From NCBI RefSeq assembly GCF_014779715.1, contig NZ_JACXYU010000001.1:1178001-1242000 (forward strand): DNA of 64,000 nucleotides, in the 5' to 3' direction. Below, in pieces: positions 27,007 to 35,624 of this stretch. The notes under the pieces were generated by a model. It searched no databases, was not told the DNA's origin, and saw only the letters and a list, made by a program, of their open reading frames with translations. Numbering within the stretch: the stretch's first letter is position 1; the number at the start of each line of letters is the position of its first letter. This DNA is from Streptomyces chumphonensis (lineage in GTDB: Bacteria; Actinomycetota; Actinomycetes; Streptomycetales; Streptomycetaceae). A program made the translations under genes and the position numbers.

Positions 27007-27966
27007 CTACCCGACGGCCGCCTGGTGAGCGGGCCGGGGCAGCCCGAGCACCGCGGTGACGGCCAACTCGTACAGGGAGCACTCCGCTCCGGGCACGGGG
27101 CCCGGACCCGCCGCGAGCAGCCTGGGCCCCTGGGCGGTCCGGACGACGGTGGCGTGCGTGAGGCCCACCTGGTGGTCGACGGCCTCCAGGGTCACCGTGA
27201 CCAGGCGCCGGACGGCGCGCAGGTCCTCCGGGCGCAGGCCGGCCGGTGCGGGCCCGTCGGGGACGGCGTCCGTCCCGAAGACGTCTCCGTGGGCGGCCTG
27301 GCCGAAGTCCCCGCAGGCGGCGGTCGTGCCCGCGGGCGCCACGCTGTGCACCGTGTGGGCGCCGCCGTAGGAGTGCGCGCAGACGTCGTACGCCGGGCCG
27401 TCGAGGCACTCCTCCACCAGCAGGGGGCCCGTCTCCGGGGCCTCGGCGCAGGAGACGGCGAGGGCCTCGGCGTCCGCAGGGGTGTGGAGCAGGCGGGCCC
27501 GTCCCGTCGCGGGGCGGACGAGGCAGGGGAAGCCGGTGCGCCGGGCGGCGTCGGCCAGCCCGGGCGCGTCGCACCGCTCGGCCCGCACCGGGTAGGGGGT
27601 GTAGCGGTTGGCGAGCTCCCGCAGGGCGGCCGGCTCGGTCAACGCGCGTAGCACACCGGGCGGGTTACCCGGAAGGCGCAGGATCGCGTTGGCGTAGGAC
27701 GCGTGCAGCGCGGACGCCGCGTCGAAGCCGAAGACGGACGTCTGGGGCATCCCGCTGAACGGCCGCAGCACGTTGAGCAGCCGCCGGGTGTCGCTCCAGT
27801 CGCACTCCACGGCCTCGTCGGCCTCGGCGAGGGTGCGCCGCATCCCCGGAGCCGCGAGGTCGGGGCCGACCACGAGGGTCCGGGCCCCGACCGCGCGGGC
27901 CGCCCGTACGGCCTCACCGCGGGGGTTGAGGAGCAAGGCCGTGGGCGTGGGGGGTGGCGATTTCAT
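27007..27966 (-). CDS. ATP-grasp domain protein
   Basis: A 319-residue protein with an ATP-grasp-like layout: an N-terminal pre-ATP-grasp region (ARTLVVGPD), then TGFPCLVRPATGRARLLH as the nucleotide-binding strand and loop, LLVEECLDGPAYDVCAH as the second conserved block, and a C-terminal catalytic part (VGLTHATVV). ATP-grasp enzymes join a carboxylate to an amine or thiol through an acyl phosphate. The substrate is unknown and there is no adjoining biosynthetic operon. No good ribosome site precedes the ATG; a hairpin ends exactly at the start codon. Confidence 0.75.
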   Translation of the reverse strand: MKSPPPTPTALLLNPRGEAVRAARAVGARTLVVGPDLAAPGMRRTLAEADEAVECDWSDTRRLLNVLRPFSGMPQTSVFGFDAASALHASYANAILRLPGNPPGVLRALTEPAALRELANRYTPYPVRAERCDAPGLADAARRTGFPCLVRPATGRARLLHTPADAEALAVSCAEAPETGPLLVEECLDGPAYDVCAHSYGGAHTVHSVAPAGTTAACGDFGQAAHGDVFGTDAVPDGPAPAGLRPEDLRAVRRLVTVTLEAVDHQVGLTHATVVRTAQGPRLLAAGPGPVPGAECSLYELAVTAVLGLPRPAHQAAVG

Positions 27967-28272
27967 CTGACGGGCCCCCGAGTGTCCGTCAGAGGGGCGC
28001 GTGCGCGCCGAAGTCGGGCGTGGTCGGTGTTCGCTCCCCCGACCGCCACAAGCGTGGTCATGACGTCTCCGCTGTTGGGTCGACAGGCCGACGACTGGTC
28101 AGGTCCGGCCCGTTGTCGCCCGCTGATCATCACAGGGGCGCCACACGAGTGACAGGAAATCATCAGTTCGTCGCCGACGGCAAGGGTCTGCACGCCCTCG
28201 GTGGCCGACCCGGTCCCGATACCGGGACGAACCACCGCGAGGCCCGCATCGGAGCGGTGGGGGTGCGGGCCC
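27967..28272. other. Intergenic region upstream of the ATP-grasp gene
   Basis: This is 306 bases. A minus-strand frame of 90 codons (27963-28235) overlaps the ATP-grasp start as ATGA, but its third positions are far less GC-rich than the neighbours, so I do not call it a gene. An 8-bp hairpin (arms 27966-27973 and 27986-27993) abuts the downstream start codon. Confidence 0.35.
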
Positions 28273-28566
28273 CTACGCCCCCGGTCCGGAGGCGACCAGG
28301 TCCTGGTAGTCCTGGTGGCGGGAGAGCCACCCGGTCACGTACGGGCAGGTGGGCCGCACCAGCCGGCCCTCGGCGCGGATGGAGTCGAGCGCTCCGCGCG
28401 TCAGGTCGCTCGCGACGCCCTGCCCCTCGAACTCGGCGTCCACCTCGGTGTGGATCAGCTCCCGCACCCTGCCCCGGTCCCGGTAGGCGACGACCCCCGT
28501 GATCCGTTCGCCGAGACGGGCTTCGAACCGGTGCGGACCGGTGGCGTTGACGACATCGACGTCCAC
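28273..28566 (-). CDS. GNAT-like N-acetyltransferase (YjdJ/YidJ type)
   Basis: A 97-residue small acetyltransferase-like protein. The acetyl-CoA binding core is recognisable as IHTEVDAEFEGQGVASDLTRGALDSIRAEG, followed by VRPTCPYVTGWLSRHQDYQDLV. This matches the minimal GNAT family of about 95 residues, whose members are implicated in acetylating unknown small molecules or proteins. The GTG at 28566 is preferred to an upstream ATG at 28590 because AAGGAGG ends 5 bases before it. A perfect 30-bp palindrome lies just upstream. Confidence 0.82.
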   Translation of the reverse strand: MDVDVVNATGPHRFEARLGERITGVVAYRDRGRVRELIHTEVDAEFEGQGVASDLTRGALDSIRAEGRLVRPTCPYVTGWLSRHQDYQDLVASGPGA

Positions 28567-28885
28567 GTCGGCCTCCTTGCGTGCGTGCACCCGCGCAGAC
28601 CGCGACCCCGCGCGCGCGGGGTCGCGGTGTCGGGGTTCTCCGTGCCCTGCTGGAGGCCGGTCCTCACGTCCCCCGCCGACGCGGCCCAGCAGCGCTCTGC
28701 CACATCTGCTTCACGCCACCTCCTCACATCCTCGGGGAGGCTTGCCCTTCCAGGCTACGCCCGCACGCCCCCCCACGGCGAGGCACGCCGAAGGGCCTGT
28801 TCCCGGAGCGGCCGAGGAGGCCAGGACCATCGCGTGGCGCGCCCGCGGGGTCGGATGGAACCTCCGCCTCGATAGACTGCCCGGC
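28567..28885. other. Divergent intergenic region with perfect palindrome
   Basis: This is 319 bases between the divergent GNAT and unknown-protein genes. Its main feature is the 30-bp palindrome at 28599-28628. No clear promoter hexamers could be assigned. No open frame in it has convincing codon usage. Confidence 0.4.
28599..28628. repeat. Perfect 30-bp palindrome
   Basis: Arm 28599-28613 (ACCGCGACCCCGCGC) is the exact reverse complement of 28614-28628. It lies 33 bases before the GNAT start. It may be an operator or an attenuating hairpin in the leader. Confidence 0.6.
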
Positions 28886-29629
28886 ATGGGGGAGCGGGGA
28901 GCGGTGGACCGGGTCCTGCGCCCGGTCATCGAACCGACCGGGCTGACCGACTGGGCTCTCCCCCGCCCGGAGTCCCGCCCGAAGGAGGGTGGCGGCGGGC
29001 CGTACGACGCGGCGCGCGACCCGGCCTCGGTCCGCCGCCCGTTGGATCTGACCGCACCGCACGCCCCCTCCCTCGGCTGGCTCAGGCGTACAGCGGCCGC
29101 CGACATCTCCACCCTGAGCGAGCAGTTCGACGCCGTCGCCGCGCCGGACGACGGTTTCCGCATGACCGCCTGGGACCGGCTCGACGCGGCCGTCCTGCTC
29201 GTGGACCGGGACGGCGACCACCGGGTGGACGGCGACGCGGACGCCGAGACGCTCGTCGCCGCGATCGCCCTCGCCCGGTGCGGGTGGGCCGGGCTGACCC
29301 GTCGCACCCTGATCGTCCCCAGGCGCAGGCACCGCTGGGGAGGCGGGTCGCCGTACTTCCACTCCTTCTGCCAGGTCAACCCGCTGCACGGTCCGGGCAT
29401 CTACGAGAGCGCCACGCGGGCGATCCGCATGCTGGGGGGACCGGGCGCCTCGGCCTCCTCGACATGGCTGTGCCCCTCGTGCCACCGCGACGGGGGCGCG
29501 CCGCTGACCCTGCCCGCCCCGGGACGTCTCAAGCGGCGGCACTACCGCGACACGACAGGTGTGCTGAGCCGTGGACCCGATGTCCAGTCCGTCGTCAACG
29601 CCGCCAGGGAGTTCGCCGGTGTTCGCTGA
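28886..29629 (+). CDS. Unknown protein with C-terminal Cys pair
   Basis: A 247-residue protein I do not recognise. The first half is hydrophilic with many Asp and Arg residues (LLVDRDGDHRVDGDADAET). The second half has a His/Cys-containing segment (YFHSFCQVNPLHGPGIYE) and a CPSC knuckle in STWLCPSCHRDGG, suggesting metal binding. No signal peptide or membrane helix is visible. The stop overlaps the next gene's start by 11 bases, so the two are probably one transcriptional and functional unit. The region has the look of lineage-specific DNA. Confidence 0.7.
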   Translation: MGERGAVDRVLRPVIEPTGLTDWALPRPESRPKEGGGGPYDAARDPASVRRPLDLTAPHAPSLGWLRRTAAADISTLSEQFDAVAAPDDGFRMTAWDRLDAAVLLVDRDGDHRVDGDADAETLVAAIALARCGWAGLTRRTLIVPRRRHRWGGGSPYFHSFCQVNPLHGPGIYESATRAIRMLGGPGASASSTWLCPSCHRDGGAPLTLPAPGRLKRRHYRDTTGVLSRGPDVQSVVNAAREFAGVR

Positions 29630-30449
29630 GATCCCCACGCTGCTGCTGAGTCTCACCGGCGCCGGCGGGGTCGCCGCCGCGTACGGGTGGCACCGCAGAC
29701 GGGTCGGGCGGACGGCGCCGGGCGAGCGGGCGGAGTTCCGCGTTCCGCTGGCGGTGGTGCCGAGCGTGGAGCGGGAGGCGCTGGAGCGGTTGCGGCGGCA
29801 GGCACACGACGAGATCCTCGCGCTCTCCCGGGTGATCAAGGAGTTCGGGCTGTCTCTGCCGCCCTCGCCACTGGACGCCCGCGACACGGACGGCGCCGCG
29901 GCGGACCAGCCGGACGGACCGGGCGGGGCCGACTGCCCGCACGAGGGTCTCCAACGCGCGCTGGACGCCTACGCGGCGGCGGCCGCCGTGCTCGACGCGG
30001 CGCGCGGGCGGGTGGACGTCGCCGGTGTCCTCGTGCTGATCGCCGAGGGCCAGGACGGACTGACCGCCGCCCGGAACGCCGCCGAGGGACGGCGCGCCTC
30101 CACCCGCCCCCGCGTTCCGGTCTGCTTCTTCCACCCGTTGCACGGCCAGGCTCTGCGGCACGTGGAGTGGCGGGCCGTCGGCAGCGCCCGAACCCTGGAG
30201 GTGCGCGCCTGCCTCCAGTGCGCGTGGGATGTGCGGTACCACCGCCCGCCGGAGGTCCTGACCGACGAGTGCGACGGCCGGTTGGTGCCGTACTTCCAGG
30301 TCCCGGGCGACCGGAGCCTGTGGGCGGCGACCGGCTTCGGCTCCCTGGTCGAAGGGCGGCTCGCCGACCGGGTCCTGCGGGGCGACTTCACCCGCGCCCG
30401 CGCGGCGGCGCTGGAGCACGAGCGCTCCCGGGAGGGGAGCGGCCGGTAG
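29619..30449 (+). CDS. Unknown membrane-anchored protein
   Basis: A 276-residue protein of unknown family. One N-terminal hydrophobic helix (about residues 3-22, ending in HRRR) should anchor it with the bulk in the cytoplasm. A charged helical stretch follows (EREALERLRRQAHDEILALSRVI), then a C-terminal domain with Cys and His (VCFFHPLHGQALRHVEW, then RACLQCAWDVRYH). GTG at 29619 is chosen because AGGGAG lies just upstream; earlier in-frame starts at 29571 or 29580 have none. It overlaps the upstream unknown gene by 11 bases, which implies translational coupling. Confidence 0.7.
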   Translation: MFAEIPTLLLSLTGAGGVAAAYGWHRRRVGRTAPGERAEFRVPLAVVPSVEREALERLRRQAHDEILALSRVIKEFGLSLPPSPLDARDTDGAAADQPDGPGGADCPHEGLQRALDAYAAAAAVLDAARGRVDVAGVLVLIAEGQDGLTAARNAAEGRRASTRPRVPVCFFHPLHGQALRHVEWRAVGSARTLEVRACLQCAWDVRYHRPPEVLTDECDGRLVPYFQVPGDRSLWAATGFGSLVEGRLADRVLRGDFTRARAAALEHERSREGSGR

Positions 30450-30604
30450 ACCCCGGGTCGCGCCCGGTGCCGAGTCGGCGCGGGTGGGCGCGAGCCCGCA
30501 CGGATAAGGGCGTGCGGTGGGGGCTCGGGGTGTGCGAGCGTGCGGACCATGACACCGGAACCACCAGCCGCGCAGTCCGCCGACGCCACCGTGGGAACGG
30601 CCCC

Positions 30605-31276
30605 GTGATCAGTGTCCCCGCGGGGCGGGTGAGGCTCTCGGACCGCCGGACGCAGCGGAGTTGGACGGTGGACGTCCCGGCGTTCCGCCTCGCGCCCGTG
30701 CCCGTCACCCAGGACCTCTACGCCCGGGTCGCCGGGTCCCGGCCGGCCGCCGCGCGGGGCGAGCGGCTGCCGGTGGAAAGCGTCTCGTGGCGGGACGCCG
30801 TCGCCTTCTGCGACGCCCTCTCGGCGCGGGAGGGGCTCGCGCCCGCCTACCGGCGGCTTCCCGGCGGGGAGGGCGTGGTCCGGAACCCCGGCGCCGACGG
30901 CTACCGGCTGCCCACCGAGGCGGAGTGGGAACACGCCTGCCGCGCGGGCACCGGGGGTCCCCGGTACGGCCCGCTGGACGACGTCGCCTGGTACCGGCGC
31001 AACGCGGGCGAGCGGCTGCCCGAGGTCGGCGGGAAGCGGCCCAACGCCTGGGGGCTGTACGACATGCTCGGCACCGTCTGGGAATGGTGCTGGGACGTCT
31101 ACGACGCCGAGGTCTACGGGGAGTACCGGGTGCTCCGGGGCGGCGGCTGGTTCGACGAGCACTGGAGCTGCCGGGCCTCCGTGCGGCGGCGCAGCCACCC
31201 CGACCTCCGCCTCGACGACGTGGGCTTCCGTCTCGCCCGCTCGGGGCCGGACGTCAGTGCGCGATCGCGTCGATGA
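30605..31276 (+). CDS. SUMF1 (FGE-sulfatase) domain protein without catalytic cysteines
   Basis: A 223-residue protein of the formylglycine-generating enzyme fold. Signatures are [61 protein letters not shown] and [10 protein letters not shown]. The two active-site cysteines that bind copper in true FGE are missing: the region reads [13 protein letters not shown], with only one Cys. It is therefore probably not an aldehyde-forming sulfatase activator. The GTG start overlaps a preceding 19-codon frame (30549-30608, starting MTPEPPAAQ) by GTGA; either that frame is a leader or a frameshift split one longer gene. The 3' end overlaps hemC. Confidence 0.75.
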   Translation: MISVPAGRVRLSDRRTQRSWTVDVPAFRLAPVPVTQDLYARVAGSRPAAARGERLPVESVSWRDAVAFCDALSAREGLAPAYRRLPGGEGVVRNPGADGYRLPTEAEWEHACRAGTGGPRYGPLDDVAWYRRNAGERLPEVGGKRPNAWGLYDMLGTVWEWCWDVYDAEVYGEYRVLRGGGWFDEHWSCRASVRRRSHPDLRLDDVGFRLARSGPDVSARSRR

Positions 31277-32183
31277 GCGCGCGGGCGCCCCGGGCGAGGA
31301 GGGCGTCGGCCACGCTGAGGCCGAGGTCGGCCGGGTCCGCGGTGGAGGTCTCCTCCGCACGCAGGACGGTCGTGCCGTCCGGGGTGAAGACGCGGGCGTG
31401 CAGGTACACCGCGCCCTCCGCGCCCGCCCGGGCGTAACCGGCGACGGGCGTGTTGCAGTGGCCCCGCAGCGCGGCGAGCAGCGCGCGTTCGGCGGCCATC
31501 TCCCGGGCGGTGGCCGGATCGCCGAGCGCCCTCAGGGCGCTGAGCACCGGCTCGTCACCCTCGCGGCACTGGAGGCCGAGGACGCCGGCGCCGAGCGGCG
31601 GGCACATCGTCTCGACGGGGAGGACCTGGGCGATGCGGTCCGCGGAGCCGACGCGGTCGAGGCCGCAGACGGCGAGGACGAGGGCGTCCACCCGCTCCTC
31701 GTCCAGCTTCTCCAGCCGCCTGCCCACGTTCCCGCGGATCGGCACGCGGCACAGGTGCGGGTGGGAAGCGGCGAGCTGGGCCGCCCGGCGCACGGAGGAG
31801 GTGCCGATCCGGGTGCACGAGGGCAGCTCGTCCAGGGTCAGCCCGCCGGGGTGGACGAGGGCGTCGCGGGGGTCCTCACGCCGCATCCACGCGGCGAAGA
31901 CGGTGCCCTCGGGGAGCGGCAGGTCGCCGGGGACGTCCTTCACGCAGTGGACGGCGACGTCGGCGTCGCCCTCCAGCAGGGTGGCGTCCACCTCGCGGGT
32001 GAAGGCGGCCTTGCCGCCGAGGACGGCGAGGTTGCCCGTCCATCGGTCGCCGTAGGCGGTGACGGGCACGACCTTCGTCGCCGTCCGGGGGAACAGCTTC
32101 GCCAGCTCGCGCCGGACCCGCTCCACCTGGGCCAGGGCCATCGGGGAGGAGCGGGTGGCGATGCGGATCAGCTCGGGGGCCAC
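31254..32183 (-). CDS. hemC: Hydroxymethylbilane synthase (porphobilinogen deaminase) paralogue
   Basis: A 309-residue enzyme that polymerises four porphobilinogens into hydroxymethylbilane. Catalytic Asp83 is in [11 protein letters not shown], and the dipyrromethane cofactor Cys is Cys243 in [11 protein letters not shown]. The cofactor loop is unusual; other bacterial enzymes have an acidic or Gly-Gly sequence before the Cys. [12 protein letters not shown] at the N-terminus and [11 protein letters not shown] are typical. It is isolated, not next to hemA, hemB or hemD, so it is probably a second copy. The GTG start has no clear ribosome site. It overlaps the convergent SUMF1-like gene by 23 bases. 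Confidence 0.85.
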   Translation of the reverse strand: MAPELIRIATRSSPMALAQVERVRRELAKLFPRTATKVVPVTAYGDRWTGNLAVLGGKAAFTREVDATLLEGDADVAVHCVKDVPGDLPLPEGTVFAAWMRREDPRDALVHPGGLTLDELPSCTRIGTSSVRRAAQLAASHPHLCRVPIRGNVGRRLEKLDEERVDALVLAVCGLDRVGSADRIAQVLPVETMCPPLGAGVLGLQCREGDEPVLSALRALGDPATAREMAAERALLAALRGHCNTPVAGYARAGAEGAVYLHARVFTPDGTTVLRAEETSTADPADLGLSVADALLARGARALIDAIAH

Positions 32184-32274
32184 GTCCGCAACGCTAGGCG
32201 CCGGCGTCGGCCGGCGCTCCCGGGCCGGCCCGAACGGGTGGCCCCGACCGTCCCGTTCGGCGTCCGGGTGCGGC

Positions 32275-33459
32275 TCAGCGCCGTACCGGCCACAGCCGTG
32301 GACGGCGGCCGGCGGCGATGTCCTCCGCCCAGCCGACGGCCACGATGAACAGCGCGACGAGCGGCCAGACCAGTACGAACATCAGCGGCGGGTAGAGGCT
32401 GGTCAGCAGTTCGGCGTGGGTGGGCCAGACACCGGGGATGTCCCACAGCGGGTCCAGCAGGGGAATCGACGCGATGAGCGCGATCTCGTGCCAGAGGTAC
32501 AGCGTGACGGCGCGGCTGTTGGCGAGCGTGATCGGTTTGTCCCAGCGGGCCAGCCGCTCCGGCAGCCGCTCCCAGGACGGACTGATCCGCAGCAGCAGGA
32601 CGCAGAAGCCGAAGGACCACAGGGCCTGGGCGAGCGGGATGTCGTTCAGGTCCATGCCGTCGGCGCCCGGGTGCCCGGTGGCCCACCACAGGCCGACGGC
32701 CATGAACACCGGCGCGAGGGAGGGTGCGACGTAGGCGGGGATGCGTCGGAGCAGCCCGTCGTGGTGGGCGAAGCCCAGGACCCAGCAGGAGCCGAAGGTC
32801 ACGAAGTCGACGACCGCGTGGCCGGTCTGGCCGGGGATCTCCACCAACCCGGTACCGAGCAGCGCGGTGAGGCCGAGGGGGGCGAGCAGCGTCACCCAGG
32901 GCAGCCTGCGGAAGCACCACAGCAGCAGCGGGGAGAGCAGCACGAACCAGAAGTAGGCCCGCAGGTACCACAGCGGCGCCGCCGCCTGCACGGCCCAGGT
33001 GTCGGAGAGCAGCCCGCCCTCGTCGCCGATGTGCCAGGGGAAGGGTGGGGAGCCGACCGGCACGACCCAGCACAGCAGCCGCACCCAAAACCAGACCTCC
33101 TCCCCCTTGGCCGGGCCCCAGCCCTGGTAGAAGAGCACGCTCAGGACGAGGACGCCGTACAGCCACAGGGGCAGCAGCAGCCGCCGGACGCGCCGCTTGA
33201 TGACGCCGGGCGCCGGGCGCCGCAGCGAGCGGGCCATCAGCGAACCGGCGAGCGCGAACATCACGCCCATCGACGGGAAGAGGAACGTCAGCCACGCCCA
33301 CCCGAAGGTGTGGTAGACGACGACCCGCAGCAGCGCGAGCGCCCGCAGGAGGTCCAGATAGCGGTCGCGCGACGCGGCGGGAGACGTCTCGGCGGGGGAC
33401 GCGGGCACGTCCCGCGTCCCCCCCGCCCGGTGGCCGGGCGGGGGCACGGTGGCGGTCAT
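32275..33459 (-). CDS. Membrane acyltransferase (type 3) in the mat operon
   Basis: A 394-residue integral membrane protein of the acyltransferase-3 family with about 10 hydrophobic segments. The N-terminal signature [18 protein letters not shown] with its conserved His is present. Such proteins transfer acyl groups to sugars on the outer face of the membrane. Its start overlaps the matB stop by 4 bases, making it the third coupled gene of the mat operon. An O- or N-acylation of the polymer made by MatA/MatB is the natural inference. Confidence 0.88.
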   Translation of the reverse strand: MTATVPPPGHRAGGTRDVPASPAETSPAASRDRYLDLLRALALLRVVVYHTFGWAWLTFLFPSMGVMFALAGSLMARSLRRPAPGVIKRRVRRLLLPLWLYGVLVLSVLFYQGWGPAKGEEVWFWVRLLCWVVPVGSPPFPWHIGDEGGLLSDTWAVQAAAPLWYLRAYFWFVLLSPLLLWCFRRLPWVTLLAPLGLTALLGTGLVEIPGQTGHAVVDFVTFGSCWVLGFAHHDGLLRRIPAYVAPSLAPVFMAVGLWWATGHPGADGMDLNDIPLAQALWSFGFCVLLLRISPSWERLPERLARWDKPITLANSRAVTLYLWHEIALIASIPLLDPLWDIPGVWPTHAELLTSLYPPLMFVLVWPLVALFIVAVGWAEDIAAGRRPRLWPVRR

Positions 33460-35624
33460 GCGACGGGGCTCGTCTCTCGCGGTTCGGTGCGGTCCCCCGC
33501 CGCGGGCGCCGCGTCGACCGCGCCGGTGCGGCGGAGCTTCTGCCAGCGCAGTCGGCCACCGGTCAGTGCGGTGATCCAGGACTGGAGGAGGACGACGTAC
33601 ATGAGCTGGCGGTAGAGGATCTGCTGGAGCGGCAGGGAGAGCAGGTGCGTCATCTTCTCGCGGTCCAGCCGGAAGGCGTAGGCCGCGCAGAGGGCCTGGA
33701 CGCCGAGGACGCCGAGCCAGGCCAGGACCGTCTTGCCGGTCGGGCCGAAGATGATGCCGTAGAGGAGGAAGACGTCGATGAGCGGAGCGAGCAGCGGTGC
33801 GACGACCATGAACGCCGACACCAGCGGCAGCCCGACCCGGCCGAACCGACCCGAGGCACCACGTTCGACGAGGGCGCGGCGGTGCTTCCAGATGGCCTGC
33901 ATCGTGCCGTAGCTCCAGCGGTAGCGCTGGGACCACAGCTGCTGCACGGACTCGGGCGCCTCCGTCCAGGCGCGGGCCTTCTCGGCGTAGACCACGCGCC
34001 ACCCGTCGCGGTGGAGCGCCATGGTGATGTCGGTGTCCTCGGCCAGCGTGTCGTCGCTCATGCCGCCGACGCGCTCCAGCGCCGTGCGGCGGAAGGCTCC
34101 GACGGCGCCGGGGATGGTGGGCATGCAGCGCAGCACGTCGTACAGGCGGCGGTCGAGGTTGAAGCCCATGACGTACTCGATGTGCTGCCAGGCGCCGATG
34201 AGCGTGTCGCGGTTGCCGACCTTGGCGTTGCCCGCGACGGCTCCGACCTCCGGGTCGCCGAAGGGCTGCACCAGCTCGCGCACGGTGGAGGGCTCGAAGA
34301 CGGTGTCGCCGTCCATCATGACGACGATGTCGTGGCCGGCGTGGGCGATGCCGTTGTTGAGGGCGGCGGGCTTGCCGCCGTTGGGCTGCCGCACGACGCG
34401 CACGCCGGGTACGGCCATGGCCTCCACCACGTCGGCCGTGCCGTCGCTGGAGCCGTCGTCGATGACGATGACCTCGATCGGGTGGTCGCTCCGGGCGAGG
34501 GAGCGCACGGTGTTGGCGATGCACTTGCGCTCGTTGTAGGCGGGGACGAGCACGGTGACCGGCTCGGTGACCGGCGGGCCCCAGGAGAAGTCGGGCCGTC
34601 GGACGCGGCGGGCGTGCAGGAACGACAGCAGGAGCATCATGCCGAAGCGGGCGAAGACCAGGGTGCCGATGACCGCGAGGAGCACGGTGAGGACGCCCAT
34701 CGCGTTCTTGGAGACGGTGACGGCGCCGACGAACGCCTTGCCCTTCCACAGCTCGAAGCCGCTCACCTGTGTGTGGGCGCTGCGCGTGCCCAGTGCCTCG
34801 GTGAGGTTGGTGAAGCGGTAGCCGCGGTCCCTGAGCTCGGGGAGCATCCGGCCGAGGGCCGCCACCGTCTGGGAGCGGTCGCCGCCTGCGTCGTGCAGGA
34901 GGACGATCGCCCCCGCGTCCTCCTCCTTCGGCATGGCGTTCTCGATGATCGCGTCCACGCCGGGACGCGCCCAGTCCTTGCTGTCGGTGTCGTTGAGGGC
35001 CGTGATGTAGCCCCGCCCGCCGATGTAGCGCGTGACCTCCCACCCGTTGTTGTCCAGCGCGTGGGAGTGGGAGGAGTAGGGCGGGCGGAAGAGGGAGGTG
35101 CGGATGCCGGCCGCCCCGGCGAGGGAGAGCTGGTTCTGCGCCAGTTCCCAGTCGATGCGGTCCCGGGTCTGCAGGCCCAGGTCCGGGTGGTTGAAGGTGT
35201 GCAGGCCGATCTCGTGCCCCTCGTCGACCATGCGCCGGACGAGTTCGGGATGGCGGGCCGCCATGGCGCCGGTGATGAAGAAGACGCCCCGGGCGTCGTA
35301 GCGGGCCAGTTCGTCGAGGACCTTCGGCGTCCAGGTGGGGTCGGGGCCGTCGTCGAAGGTCAGCACGATGGTGCGGTCCGGGACGCGGTGCGTCGTCGGT
35401 TCGGGCCCGCGGGCGTCGATGACGGGCCCGCCCTCCAGCACCTCCCGCGGGACCTCGTCCTGCGCGGTGGGCGCACCGACCCGGTGGTCGGCGAGGAACT
35501 CGCTGTGGACGTAGCCGCGCAGCAGCATCATCGCCACGACGGCGACGAGGACGAGCGAGGGCAGCAGGTAGCGCAGCGGCAGGCGGCGGGGACCGCGCTG
35601 CCGCCTGTGGGCGGCCTTGCTCAT
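33456..35624 (-). CDS. matB: MatB: polysaccharide deacetylase fused to glycosyltransferase 2
   Basis: A 722-residue bifunctional membrane protein. One N-terminal helix (about 18-40) is followed by a NodB deacetylase domain with TFDDGPDPTWT and the metal site HTFNHPD, then helices near 320-345. The GT2 domain follows with VPAYNERKC, DDGSSDGTAD, MDGDT, EDTDI and the QRYRWSYG processivity motif, and several C-terminal helices. In S. lividans and S. coelicolor MatAB makes poly-N-acetylglucosamine that holds hyphae in pellets. Both neighbours overlap it by 4 bases (ATGA). Confidence 0.92.
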   Translation of the reverse strand: MSKAAHRRQRGPRRLPLRYLLPSLVLVAVVAMMLLRGYVHSEFLADHRVGAPTAQDEVPREVLEGGPVIDARGPEPTTHRVPDRTIVLTFDDGPDPTWTPKVLDELARYDARGVFFITGAMAARHPELVRRMVDEGHEIGLHTFNHPDLGLQTRDRIDWELAQNQLSLAGAAGIRTSLFRPPYSSHSHALDNNGWEVTRYIGGRGYITALNDTDSKDWARPGVDAIIENAMPKEEDAGAIVLLHDAGGDRSQTVAALGRMLPELRDRGYRFTNLTEALGTRSAHTQVSGFELWKGKAFVGAVTVSKNAMGVLTVLLAVIGTLVFARFGMMLLLSFLHARRVRRPDFSWGPPVTEPVTVLVPAYNERKCIANTVRSLARSDHPIEVIVIDDGSSDGTADVVEAMAVPGVRVVRQPNGGKPAALNNGIAHAGHDIVVMMDGDTVFEPSTVRELVQPFGDPEVGAVAGNAKVGNRDTLIGAWQHIEYVMGFNLDRRLYDVLRCMPTIPGAVGAFRRTALERVGGMSDDTLAEDTDITMALHRDGWRVVYAEKARAWTEAPESVQQLWSQRYRWSYGTMQAIWKHRRALVERGASGRFGRVGLPLVSAFMVVAPLLAPLIDVFLLYGIIFGPTGKTVLAWLGVLGVQALCAAYAFRLDREKMTHLLSLPLQQILYRQLMYVVLLQSWITALTGGRLRWQKLRRTGAVDAAPAAGDRTEPRETSPVA

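Noticed and set aside
27963..28235. 90-codon minus-strand frame overlapping the ATP-grasp start
   Set aside because: Third codon positions are much less GC-rich than in neighbouring genes, there is no ribosome site, and no family is recognisable.
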